A stretch of 14,139 nucleotides of DNA from DATKKX01 sp035542775 (lineage in GTDB: Bacteria > Planctomycetota > Phycisphaerae > UBA1845 > UTPLA1), in the NCBI GenBank assembly GCA_035542775.1, contig DATKKX010000360.1:1-14139 (forward strand), given 5' to 3'. Positions within the stretch are counted from its first letter, which is position 1. The number at the start of each line of letters is the position of its first letter. The notes under the pieces were generated by a model. That model saw only the letters and a program-made list of their open reading frames with translations, did not search any database and was not told where the DNA came from. The translations under genes were made by a program, and so were the position numbers. This document shows, piece after piece, positions 1 through 7,004 of the stretch.

Positions 1-770
1 GTGTAGGTGTCAGTGGCGCCGCCTTCGGTGACGTTGGTGGAGCCGCCGGATTCGAGGATCACTACTCCGGCGGAGTCGTTGTCGGTGATATGGGCGGTCA
101 CGCCGGCGACGCCAATGCCGTTGTAATTCGGGTCGGCACTGACCGTGGTATGAGTGATCATCGAAGTATGCGGGCCCTCGATATCGGGGTCGTCCGTCGC
201 CGTCACTGTAATCGTCTGCGGCGAGTTCCAGTCGTCATAGCTGAAGGTCAACTGCCGGGCGACGCCCGATCCTGCGCCCACGCTTGACTGAGCGTCCGGC
301 GTGGTCGTCACAGTCACGTCGGAGACCGGTCTGGAATTCAAGACCACCGTGTAAGTGTCTGTGGCCCCCCCTTCGGTGACGTTCGTGGATCCGCCCGACT
401 CGCTGATGATAACGCCGGCAGTGTCGTTGTCGGTGATGTGGGCCGTGACGGTCGCGATGGTAACCCCGCTGTAATACGGATCCGTGCTGGCAGATGTGTG
501 CGTGATCGTCGAGGTGTGGGCGCCCTCGATGTCCGGGTCGTCGGTCGCCGTGACGGTGACCGACCGCGCGGTGTCCCAGTTGGCGGCCGTAAATGTGAGC
601 TGGCGGGCGACGCCGGCACCGGCGCCAACGCTCGATCGACCATCCGGCGCCACGGTGATGGTGACGTCCGCCGTGGGCTGCGAGTTCAATACGATCGTGT
701 ATGTATCCGTCGCCCCGCCCTCGGTCAGATTGGTGGATCCACCCGTCTCGGTCACAATTACCCCGGCAAC
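1..770 (-). repeat. 348-bp tandem coding repeat (Calx-beta-like domain), about 2.2 units visible
   Basis: Units lie at 770-423, 422-75 and 74-1 (cut by the edge). The period is exactly 348 bp (116 codons), measured from the same TDTYT codons at 707, 359 and 11. Each unit starts AGV, carries GGSTNxTEGGATDTYT, then SSVGAG, GVARQLTF, TVTATDDPDIEG and ends HITDND. Copies differ mostly at third positions and at scattered residues, so this is an expanded domain array rather than an assembly duplication. Acidic DxD clusters fit calcium binding by analogy with Calx-beta domains. Confidence 0.9.
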
Positions 771-2669
771 GTCGTCGTCGAGGATCGTCGCGGTGTGAAC
801 GGCAGTGGTCCCCTGATCCGCACCGGTGGGAGTACCCATGGTGACGATGACGGTCTCATCGGGTTCGTCGATAAGGTCGTTGACGATGCTGATGGTAATA
901 GTCGCGGTTGTCGAGCCCGCCGTGATCGTGATCGGGCTCGCAGTGATGGTGTAATCGGACGGCGTGGAGGCGGTTCCACCGACAGTAAACGGCACTGTGA
1001 CATCATGCGCCGACACCGCGGACAGTTGAGCCGTCACCGTCATGGAACCGGCACTCTCGGAGGCGCTCTGCGACGCGGCGGAGAACGTTACCGTCGGAAC
1101 CGGTTCGCTTGCCGCCATGCTTGAGGAGACGTCGCGATACCTCAAGGAGGTGATCGTGGAGTCCGCGCACTCCACGGTGATCGAGTTCGGGGACAGGTAA
1201 CCGTTGTCGTACGTTACCGACGCCGAAGCCTGCTTGGCGTTGGCCACGCCGGCGACATGGTGGTATCCAGTCGTTGCGCTCCCGGTGCAGTTGATGCGGT
1301 GATCCGTCCGCATGATCGAGCTGCCGCCGTCCCGGAGCTCTCCGGCCTTTCTTGCGGTCGTCAACGTGGAGTTGCCAGACATGCGTTGTGCCTGGATCAC
1401 GAGATAGTCTCGCGCCGCCGGCGGCGCCGCGGTCGTCAGCGTCGTCTTGGTCTGGAAACTCGTGGAGGTCGTCGTGCTCTGGGTGAGCGACTCGCTGTAT
1501 TCCGGTGCCTCCCATGCATCCATCCGGAATGCCGTCAGACGGGCATAGCGCCACTCGCTGGCTCCGGCTCCCGAGCCGCTGGAAGTGCCTTTCAATGTGA
1601 GAGAGCGGCTGGATGCGGGCAGCGTTCGCCGGAACACGGTTGTGAACGGCGCCCACGGCACACGCCCGTCGGAGAAGTGCGTGCCGCTCGGGGCGTCCGG
1701 GTGCATGTTGCCCGCGTCGTCCAGTACCCAGCTTTGAACGGTGCTCGAACTCGGGTTTTCGTGGTGCGATACCTTGCCGAGGATGAGGTAGTCCCCAGCA
1801 CTGGAAGGCGTGAAGGTAAGCGACTGAACCGACAGATTGCTGCCCGTCAATTGCTGGATGGCGTCGGTTTCGCTGAGATGGAGGTCGGCGTTGGGCGGCA
1901 CCAGCGCGACCACCACGCGGATCAGGCTGGCGTAGCTGGTGCCCACCCCCGCTCGAAACTGTGGCTGGATGGTCTGGGTCGCCGCGGTGCCGGTAATGAC
2001 TTCAGGGATCAGGAAGCCCGCGCCGTTGGGCGTGCCCGCGCCGTTGTTCTGATGTCCCCAGAGGTCTACCTCCACGCCATTGATCAGCAGGCACATTTCG
2101 ACGGACACGGACGCCGCGGTGGTATTGCTCGACCGAATGACGCCGCTGACGAAAACAAGCCACGTCTCGGAAGCATCGCCGGGCGTGAATGTCAGCCCGG
2201 TATTCGGGATGTTGACAAAAGTCGTACTGGTCGTGGATTGCTCGGCGAGCTGTTGCGTTTTGTACCAGCGGGAAGTTGGAACGCTGACAGCGGGCGCGGC
2301 AGCCGACGGATTCCCATAATAGAGGTAATAATCGTCGCTGCTGCCGGAGGCCGCCAGCGCCCTTGGTGCCTTGAACAGAATCTGCGTTGAAGAGAGGTTC
2401 CACGACGAGGCCGACGCCAGGACGCGTGACAGCTCGGTCCAGTTCGCGCCATCCCAGCAGGCAATGCGAATGTCGTCTCCATCTGCCTGGGACTGGTTGG
2501 CGGAAACGAGAGCAGCGTGATCAAAGGTGAAGGACAGGACCGTACCGGCCGGCGTCCCCGAACCCGAATCTGTGAGTGTGATCTTCTTCCGCCATGCGTA
2601 GCCCGTGTCCCACCAGTCACCCGGAGGAGCGGCCGCAAGGGCCGGCTGAGATCCGAGTAATAGCAGCAT
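1..2669 (-). CDS. Large exported DUF2341/Calx-beta repeat protein, 3' end outside window
   Basis: The reading frame is open from a stop near 2785 to the window edge, with no stop codon in the stretches I checked. It is written from ATG 2669 (889 residues visible), but the start is uncertain: the hydrophobic LLLLG...ALAAA stretch looks like the core of a signal peptide, the basic residues (RRHSSWSR) lie upstream of this ATG, and the only upstream in-frame start candidates are TTG 2756 and GTG 2672, neither with a good Shine-Dalgarno. Residues about 19-121 resemble DUF2341: WRKKI near the start, a DGDDIR strand and a closing YYLYYGN. Residues about 125-520 are beta-rich and unassigned. Residues about 524-631 form a Calx-beta domain ending ILDDD, followed by 116-residue repeats ending ITDND. 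Proteins of this build are normally surface or secreted adhesin-like molecules; the role here is inferred. No partner gene is apparent. Confidence 0.85.
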   Translation of the reverse strand, partial: MLLLLGSQPALAAAPPGDWWDTGYAWRKKITLTDSGSGTPAGTVLSFTFDHAALVSANQSQADGDDIRIACWDGANWTELSRVLASASSWNLSSTQILFKAPRALAASGSSDDYYLYYGNPSAAAPAVSVPTSRWYKTQQLAEQSTTSTTFVNIPNTGLTFTPGDASETWLVFVSGVIRSSNTTAASVSVEMCLLINGVEVDLWGHQNNGAGTPNGAGFLIPEVITGTAATQTIQPQFRAGVGTSYASLIRVVVALVPPNADLHLSETDAIQQLTGSNLSVQSLTFTPSSAGDYLILGKVSHHENPSSSTVQSWVLDDAGNMHPDAPSGTHFSDGRVPWAPFTTVFRRTLPASSRSLTLKGTSSGSGAGASEWRYARLTAFRMDAWEAPEYSESLTQSTTTSTSFQTKTTLTTAAPPAARDYLVIQAQRMSGNSTLTTARKAGELRDGGSSIMRTDHRINCTGSATTGYHHVAGVANAKQASASVTYDNGYLSPNSITVECADSTITSLRYRDVSSSMAASEPVPTVTFSAASQSASESAGSMTVTAQLSAVSAHDVTVPFTVGGTASTPSDYTITASPITITAGSTTATITISIVNDLIDEPDETVIVTMGTPTGADQGTTAVHTATILDDDVAGVIVTETGGSTNLTEGGATDTYTIVLNSQPTADVTITVAPDGRSSVGAGAGVARQLTFTAANWDTARSVTVTATDDPDIEGAHTSTITHTSASTDPYYSGVTIATVTAHITDNDTAGVIISESGGSTNVTEGGATDTYTVVLNSRPVSDVTVTTTPDAQSSVGAGSGVARQLTFSYDDWNSPQTITVTATDDPDIEGPHTSMITHTTVSADPNYNGIGVAGVTAHITDNDSAGVVILESGGSTNVTEGGATDTY

Positions 2670-3053
2670 CACAGCCGCGGCCGGCGCGCGGAACTTGCAC
2701 CTCGACCACGAGGAGTGCCGGCGTACCGCTATCGGACTGCGAACGTCTCCTCCCAAGCCTGCATTGACCCCCCGAAGACAGCACTACGCTCCGAGGCCCA
2801 TCCCAAGAGTGCTCGCTGCCCCATCTGAATCGGCTGGACTCGAATCCGGGTATCCTTACTTGTCTGTCCGACGGTCGCAGATTCGGGTTCATTTCAGTCC
2901 TCCAGGAACGGGAGCTCTGCCTCAGGCGTGGTTTTCAGCATCACCACAAGCAGCTTGGTATAGGACCTCCACGGGCTTTACGATACCCGCGCCGCATAAC
3001 GTGGCGTAGTATTATGACCTTGGAGTTGCTGTGCGTGGCTGCCAGCGCAAGCG
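2670..3053. other. Intergenic region upstream of the repeat protein
   Basis: This 384-bp gap must hold the promoter of the repeat protein and the end of the hydrolase transcript. On the minus strand a near-perfect GGAGG stands 6-7 bases before ATG 2892, opening a 91-codon frame (2892-2617) that is out of register with the repeat protein and resembles no family I know. A 5-bp inverted repeat GGTAT/ATACC (2957-2961, 2983-2987) brackets a 21-base loop. I see no convincing terminator or RNA gene. Confidence 0.4.
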
Positions 3054-3974
3054 TCATTTGCGTGTCATGCCGTCGAAAATGATTCCAACCCACATATCCG
3101 GAGGAAAACTGGCGTGACTCCAGTTTTCGTCTAGTTCGCGCGTCGGCTTGGCAGCGATCACTTCATCGCGAGACTTGCCCTGCTGGACGAGGCTCCGCAC
3201 GTTGTCTCGTGCCGTCCTCAGCATTTGGGCGTATGCCCGCAGGTCCGACTGACTCGAGACCGGGCCGTGGCCGGGGATGATCCTTGTCTTTTCGTTGGTG
3301 ATCAACAGGGCGCGATCAATCCCCTTGATCATGCCGTCGATGGAACCGCCGGCGCGAACGTCCATAAAAGGGTACTGACCGGCGAAGAAGATGTCGCCGG
3401 TATGGAGGACATTCGCTTTGCGGAAGTAGACGAGGCTGTCGCCATCGGTGTGGGCAGGCTCCAGGTGGATGATCTGTATTTCCTCCCCATTCCAATAAAG
3501 CGTCATGGCGTCGGAGTAAGTGGTCGTCGGCAGGGCTGCAGGGGGCGAGGCCGGGACTTTCTGGTCGATGTTGGCGATGTATTGGTCCGTGCTCATGCGC
3601 TTGCGGACGTTTTCATGGGCGATGATCGTCGCTCCGGGCGCCGCCAGCTTGTCATTCCCTCCGACGTGATCGAAGTGCCAATGCGTGTTAATGATACACC
3701 GAATCGGGGCTTTGTCGGTCTCCTTGACGGCGGCGGCGACCTTGTTGGCGTACTCCGCCATTCCCGAATCGACCAGCAGGGTGCCGTCATCACCGATGCT
3801 GACGGCGATTTCGCCGCCGGCACCCGGGAGCATGTACAGGTGGTCGGTCAGCCGGGTCGGCGTAATTTTTGGCGGACCCTTTTCCTGAGCCATGAGACCG
3901 GCGATTGCCACGCCGGTCGCCAGTACGACACAGACCATGTACTTGCTTGCAGGTTTCACTGAATGACTCCTCAT
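3054..3974 (-). CDS. Exported metallo-beta-lactamase-fold hydrolase
   Basis: A 306-residue protein from ATG 3974; the same frame can be read back to 4196, but that stretch overlaps the cupin gene and the signal peptide begins at this ATG. Residues 1-29 are a signal peptide (basic start, hydrophobic 12-28, likely cut at LMA|QE), so the enzyme should act outside the cytoplasm. The di-metal site is complete: HWHFDH at 98-103, H175 in AHTDGDS, D194 in HTGD and H236 in PGHGP. A GAGGEIAVSIGDDGTLLVDS segment at 51-70 and the C-terminal EVIAAKPT match a widespread family annotated only as MBL-fold hydrolase (SoxH/glyoxalase-like); the substrate is unknown and beta-lactam activity is not implied. It follows the cupin gene by 7 bp, with a GAGGCG-type weak ribosome site between, so both are probably one transcript. 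Confidence 0.9.
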   Translation of the reverse strand: MRSHSVKPASKYMVCVVLATGVAIAGLMAQEKGPPKITPTRLTDHLYMLPGAGGEIAVSIGDDGTLLVDSGMAEYANKVAAAVKETDKAPIRCIINTHWHFDHVGGNDKLAAPGATIIAHENVRKRMSTDQYIANIDQKVPASPPAALPTTTYSDAMTLYWNGEEIQIIHLEPAHTDGDSLVYFRKANVLHTGDIFFAGQYPFMDVRAGGSIDGMIKGIDRALLITNEKTRIIPGHGPVSSQSDLRAYAQMLRTARDNVRSLVQQGKSRDEVIAAKPTRELDENWSHASFPPDMWVGIIFDGMTRK

Positions 3975-3981
3975 TGCCGCC

Positions 3982-4299
3982 TCACGGCGCGAGATCCTCG
4001 ACAAAGACCACTTTGACAACGTCGGACAAGACCCTGGCCATGTGCCTGTGCTCGAATCCAGGAGGGAGGAACAGGCCGTCACCTGCATTAAGCACCGCGG
4101 TTTCAGATCCGCACCGGACTTCAAGCCGCCCATCCAGGACGAAGCCGATATGGCCTTTCTCGCACCAGTGAGGCTCCATTTCCCGTGTGTATTCAACCAG
4201 GCGCAGTTGCCTGGCGCCTCGAGCAGCCGCCTTGAAACGCAGCCCCGGCATCGGGCTCTGCCAGGGCAACGTCTGAAAATCTATTCTGTACAGGTCCAT
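3982..4299 (-). CDS. Small single-domain cupin protein
   Basis: A 105-residue cytoplasmic protein with no signal peptide. ATG 4299 is preferred over TTG 4305 because GAGGA (4313-4309) stands 9 bases before it, and only 3 before the TTG. The cupin beta-barrel is recognisable from motif 1, with H44, E47 and H50 followed by GFVLDG, and motif 2, with G73, the PPG at 79-81 and H84. These are the usual metal-binding positions, although the spacing of motif 1 is not the textbook HxH. Such stand-alone cupins are small-molecule binding proteins or sugar/organic-acid isomerases; the sequence does not say which. It is the first gene of a pair with the exported hydrolase (7-bp gap), suggesting a shared substrate or regulation. 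Confidence 0.88.
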   Translation of the reverse strand: MDLYRIDFQTLPWQSPMPGLRFKAAARGARQLRLVEYTREMEPHWCEKGHIGFVLDGRLEVRCGSETAVLNAGDGLFLPPGFEHRHMARVLSDVVKVVFVEDLAP

Positions 4300-4365
4300 T
4301 TTCAAGGTTCCTCACCCGGCGGCTGACATAATGATCCTGCGGGTAGCGCCCGTGCTGAAACGGCG

Positions 4366-4371
4366 ATCATA
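4366..4371 (-). promoter_or_regulatory. Possible -10 hexamer for the cupin-hydrolase pair
   Basis: TATGAT on the minus strand differs from the sigma-70 consensus at one base and sits about 67 bases before the cupin ATG. No good -35 hexamer is present at 16-18 bases, so this is weak. Confidence 0.25.
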
Positions 4372-4379
4372 TCTGAGTG

Positions 4380-4600
4380 TCATCGTGTTCTTGGCGGTAT
4401 TGGCGGCGATGGGCGGGCCGCCGGGAGCCAGTCATCGCGATGCGCGGAGCGCGCGTCCTGGATCAGACTGCGTAGCCGCGGCGGCTCTCCGCCGCTGTGA
4501 CGCTCGCCGCATTGCCGCCCACAGCCGCTCCACGCAACCAGAGCGCAGAGAACGCCAATCTGCGCCGAGTTGCGCTGCGTGGCAGGAGCCTGTGAGCCAA
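4380..4600 (-). pseudogene. Degenerate N-terminal copy of the adjacent SUMF1-domain lipoprotein gene
   Basis: In the same frame as, and directly after, the lipoprotein stop codon (4646-4644), the minus strand encodes a lipobox-like WSGC (Cys codon 4523-4521) and then LIQDARSxxRxxWxPAAR (from 4466). The intact neighbour has LSGC at residue 26 and LIQDARSxxRxxWxPAAR from residue 45. The Cys-to-LIQ distance is 19 residues in both, and upstream I, C and A positions match at -12, -8 and -7 without gaps. The copy lacks ATG, GTG or TTG at the expected start, ends at TGA 4382-4380 soon after PAAR, and an AAN match resumes two bases out of frame, suggesting a deletion. The SUMF1 domain is absent. I read it as a truncated paralogue. 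A 7-bp GC hairpin (4478-4484/4489-4495) lies inside it. Confidence 0.7.
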
Positions 4601-4643
4601 CACGCGCACATTCCGGAAAGACCAGCCGTGAACCGGAGCGATC

Positions 4644-5678
4644 TCAGCGCGTCTGTTCATGCGTTTTACCTGCTTGTGGGGCGTTCTGCGTTGTCGCCGT
4701 CTCGCAGTCTCGGACGATCCGAAAGCCGATCCTTTCCCGGCCCAAAGGGACATCCCTGTAGAGCCGCAACTCCAGGAGCGGCCAGGGCATGCGGGCTGCA
4801 CATTCGCAGTACCTCACGTCTGGTGAGCACCATTCGCCTCCTCGCAACGTGTGGTTGAAGCTGTGGGACGGCCCTTCTGGATCGACCGCCACCGCATCCG
4901 CCTTCGCGCCGTTGAAATCGGTGCTGAACCAGTCCTGGACCAGCTCCAGAGCGTTGCCGTGCATATCATACACGCCCCACGCGTTGGCCTTTAGCAGGGC
5001 CACAGGCGCGGCACTCGAACGGCGCCCCCCGCACCAGGCATATTCGGGGAGGATGCTGAAATCGTCACCGAAGCAGAACAGGTGCGGGCTGGGCATGCCC
5101 GCGCGGCAGACGTACTCCCACTCCGCTTCCGTGGGCAGACGGTATACCGCGCCCTCGCGATAGGAAAGGTCTCTGCAAAAAGCCTGCACGTCGTCCCAGC
5201 TCAGGTCCACCACCGGCGATTCGGGGTCAGGAGAGAATCGCGATTCCGCCTTGCGATCCGGCCGCAGGACCGCATACTGCTCGTTGGTCGTCTCCGTCAC
5301 GCAGATGTAGAATGGGCGTGTCAGACGGACACGATGGGCTTCGCGCGGCCAGAGGAGGGCCTGGTATGGCGGACCCATTACGAATTCGCCCGGCTCAATG
5401 CGCACGAACTTCATGCCCAGCGAGTTGACCCCGGCCTCCGCCCAGATCCGATCGCGCAGCCCAGGATTGGCTGCCGCTTTTCGACCAAGCTCCCTGGCGG
5501 CCGGAAACCACGCCTCACGATCCACTGAACGCGCATCCTGGATCAACCGGCAAAGCTCGCGCGCCTCTGCCCCAGCCTGACAGTCGCCGGTTTCGCGTGC
5601 GCAGCCCGACAGTAACGAGGCAGCACAAAAAGCGCAGATTGCCCGCGCGGCTCGGTTCAAGACTGAGTCCTGGATCAT
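4644..5678 (-). CDS. Lipoprotein with a formylglycine-generating-enzyme/SUMF1-like domain
   Basis: A 344-residue protein from ATG 5678, chosen because GGAGG (5691-5687) stands 8 bases upstream and the ATG forms an ATGA overlap with the preceding gene; in-frame codons further up lie inside that gene. Residues 1-26 are a lipoprotein signal peptide with lipobox LLSGC (Cys26). An alpha-helical linker with LIQDAR occupies about 38-80. The SUMF1/FGE-sulfatase domain runs from about 85 to 323: NSLGMKFVRIEPGEFVMG, ETTNEQY (129-135), YRLPTEAEWEYVCRAG, GVYDMHGNALELVQDW, LRGGEW and a final GFRIV. True formylglycine generators use two cysteines five apart; here C284 and C291 are seven apart with another at 293, so catalysis is doubtful. 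Many bacterial members are non-catalytic surface or signalling proteins. The protein should be membrane-anchored; its client is unknown. Confidence 0.88.
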   Translation of the reverse strand: MIQDSVLNRAARAICAFCAASLLSGCARETGDCQAGAEARELCRLIQDARSVDREAWFPAARELGRKAAANPGLRDRIWAEAGVNSLGMKFVRIEPGEFVMGPPYQALLWPREAHRVRLTRPFYICVTETTNEQYAVLRPDRKAESRFSPDPESPVVDLSWDDVQAFCRDLSYREGAVYRLPTEAEWEYVCRAGMPSPHLFCFGDDFSILPEYAWCGGRRSSAAPVALLKANAWGVYDMHGNALELVQDWFSTDFNGAKADAVAVDPEGPSHSFNHTLRGGEWCSPDVRYCECAARMPWPLLELRLYRDVPLGRERIGFRIVRDCETATTQNAPQAGKTHEQTR

Positions 5679-6112
5679 GCCAAGCACCTCCCGCGCGTTT
5701 CGCGACGGCGGCGGGCTCCTCGCACTGCACGGACATCCACGGCGAGCAAGAGATAGCCGAGAAGAATGCCCCCCCAACCGATGATTATGTCGCCCGTCTG
5801 GTTCTCCCGCGTCTCCGTAAACGGCTTGCCGAATAGTTCATAGAGCCCCGGCTCGACAAATTCAAAGCCCCAGACGCCATAGCGGACCACTATTGGGGGG
5901 AACAAATTCGCGCAAATGAACGGGATCAAGAAGTGAGGGATCGACATGTAATCAACGTAGTCGATATCATACCGACAGCAAAAGCACGGCGTCGCCCGCG
6001 CCAGCCAGATGAGAACCACCGTCGCGACCACCGATGCCGCGACCGCCAACCAAGCCCAGAGACCAAGGAATGTAAAACGACCGTCGACTTGAGGCCCGCT
6101 CTTCGTGTACAT
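5675..6112 (-). CDS. Small integral membrane protein of unknown function
   Basis: A 145-residue protein that I do not recognise. ATG 6112 is chosen because GGAG stands 7 bases before it; the frame is also open to a TTG at 6265, which would add 51 residues with no better ribosome site. Three hydrophobic segments are visible: about 14-39 (FLGLWAWLAVAAS...), 59-76 (PHFLIPFICANLFPP) and 108-126 (GDIIIGWGGILLGYLLL). A CFCC cluster (C43, C45, C46) directly follows the first segment and could bind metal or form disulfides. The C-terminal tail is very basic (RGARRRRETRGR). Its stop codon overlaps the start of the SUMF1-domain lipoprotein by 4 bp (ATGA), which argues strongly that it is a real gene and that the two are translationally coupled and work together at the membrane. 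Confidence 0.72.
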   Translation of the reverse strand: MYTKSGPQVDGRFTFLGLWAWLAVAASVVATVVLIWLARATPCFCCRYDIDYVDYMSIPHFLIPFICANLFPPIVVRYGVWGFEFVEPGLYELFGKPFTETRENQTGDIIIGWGGILLGYLLLAVDVRAVRGARRRRETRGRCLA

Positions 6113-6288
6113 GAGAGTACTCCATAGCTTCACTGCGCCGGCCGCCGCCCACTTGGCGGCGTCCAGCCAGCTCTGTTCCGTCGGTTCTGATCTCCCGACG
6201 GAAACGCTACAGAGCGTTTTCCTGCCAACGATGCCCAAGTTACGATGACGATCCAAAAAAGTCAATACCCGGTACAGCGTTAGACGCG

Positions 6289-6308
6289 CCCTACCCCCTT
6301 ACCCGCCC
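6289..6308 (-). other. G-quadruplex motif (three-G tracts)
   Basis: Read on the minus strand, four runs of at least three G are separated by C, TAA and TA loops. It lies 177 bases upstream of the membrane-protein ATG, on its sense strand, so it could fold in DNA or in a leader RNA. Confidence 0.55.
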
Positions 6309-6390
6309 GCCAAGACGTTCGCACCCCCTGGCACAGATGGTTACCACCTCGGCTGTCGCCTTCTGGGCCGCCGCCGTCCAAGTCGACTCG

Positions 6391-6423
6391 CCCCCTATCC
6401 CCCTCAGCCCCCGCCCCTCAGCC
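6391..6423 (-). other. Strong G-quadruplex motif with 14-bp direct repeat
   Basis: On the minus strand, tracts of 4, 5, 5 and 5 G are separated by loops of 1, 4 and 3 bases (plus-strand C-tracts 6414-6417, 6408-6412, 6399-6403, 6391-6395). This meets the standard intramolecular quadruplex pattern with long tracts and short loops. CCCCTCAGCC occurs twice with a 14-bp period (6400-6409, 6414-6423), so the motif may have arisen by tandem duplication. Confidence 0.7.
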
Positions 6424-6475
6424 GGCTTTTTTTCTCTTTTCCCCTTGCCCCCGGCAAAATGTTAGGTTATAGTTA

Positions 6476-6510
6476 GCGTACAAGTTGGTCCGCGTGCCGG
6501 CCCTGTACGC
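6476..6510. repeat. Inverted repeat, GCGTACA/TGTACGC
   Basis: Perfect 7-bp arms at 6476-6482 and 6504-6510 enclose 21 bases that can pair further (GGTC with GGCC, one G-T pair). No T-run follows, so it does not look like a terminator. Confidence 0.5.
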
Positions 6511-6560
6511 GCGCGCCCGCTCCGCGGCCGTCCCGCGCAAGCAAGAGCGATCGAGGAGTG

Positions 6561-6588
6561 ACTAGAAACCAGGAACCGACAACTGAAA
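6561..6588 (+). repeat. Degenerate 7-bp tandem repeat, four units
   Basis: Units ACTAGAA, ACCAGGA, ACCGACA and ACTGAAA follow without gaps and share the pattern ACYxxxA. The composition differs from the GC-rich surroundings. Short tandem heptamers of this type are known from intergenic DNA of cyanobacteria and some other phyla; function unknown. Confidence 0.6.
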
Positions 6589-6612
6589 ACAAAGTCCTGA
6601 CGGCCTCTGCCG

Positions 6613-6642
6613 CCTGCACTAACCAGCCTTAACCTGCACTAA
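6613..6642 (+). repeat. 10-bp direct repeat CCTGCACTAA, 20-bp period
   Basis: Exact copies at 6613-6622 and 6633-6642, i.e. two helical turns apart. A partial inverted copy (TTGCAGT, 6644-6650) follows, giving a small CTGCA/TGCAG hairpin. Could be a regulator site or a repeat remnant. Confidence 0.55.
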
Positions 6643-6840
6643 ATTGCAGTAAAAAACTTTTCCCGCGAAGTGCAAACGCCCTGGCGCCGTCGATCGCCGT
6701 GATCTTGAACAACCGGTCCGCCGGCGGCGGATGGGCCGGCGACCTTTGGGAGAGCCCCATGCACCTGCCTCCGCACGAACCATCCCTCGCTCGGCACCCC
6801 GTCCGCCACCGCCGTCGGCGGCATCCGGCCGCCAAGGCGT

Positions 6841-6870
6841 TTCCGCTGATGTTCGCTAAGTTCCGCTATT
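6841..6870 (+). repeat. 10-bp tandem repeat, three units
   Basis: TTCCGCTGAT, GTTCGCTAAG and TTCCGCTATT run in register every 10 bases, sharing TTCxGCT-type cores. Confidence 0.5.
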
Positions 6871-6887
6871 TCTCACTCGCAGCGCAT

Positions 6888-6921
6888 GGCTGTTCCGCCG
6901 TACGCGGAATACCTGACAGCC
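6888..6921. repeat. Two-tier hairpin
   Basis: Outer arms GGCTGT (6888-6893) and ACAGCC (6916-6921) enclose inner arms TCCGC (6894-6898) and GCGGA (6904-6908), stacked on the 5' side, with a loop CGTAC and an asymmetric 7-base bulge (6909-6915). Eleven base pairs in total suggest a real RNA or cruciform fold. Confidence 0.5.
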
Positions 6922-6949
6922 GCGGGCTCACCCGACAGGAGCCGATCGC

Positions 6950-6990
6950 GTGCAAGTGCATGGAATGGCATGAATTTGCACCTCTTTTTT
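6950..6990 (+). terminator. Terminator-like stem-loop followed by a T-run
   Basis: Arms GTGCAA (6950-6955) and TTGCAC (6976-6981) enclose a second short stem (TGCAT/ATG-G-CA) and are followed after CTC by six T (6985-6990). On the plus strand this resembles an intrinsic terminator, but no plus-strand protein gene precedes it and the stem is moderately stable at best. It could end an unrecognised small RNA. Confidence 0.3.
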
Positions 6991-7004
6991 GTGTGCAACG
7001 CTGG

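Noticed and set aside
1257..2390. Long plus-strand open frame (377 codons)
   Set aside because: It lies antisense to the DUF2341/repeat protein, has an Arg/Gly-rich composition typical of shadow frames in GC-rich DNA, and no ribosome site.
2836..2847. tRNA T-loop-like string GGATTCGAGTCC on the minus strand
   Set aside because: The closing pair is mismatched and no acceptor, D or anticodon arms can be drawn around it.
3225..3962. Plus-strand 245-codon frame
   Set aside because: Antisense to the metallo-hydrolase, whose catalytic motifs are complete.
4331..4858. Plus-strand frame whose first 35 residues resemble a signal peptide
   Set aside because: No ribosome site, it runs antisense into the lipoprotein gene, and the same DNA is better explained as the decayed lipoprotein copy on the minus strand.
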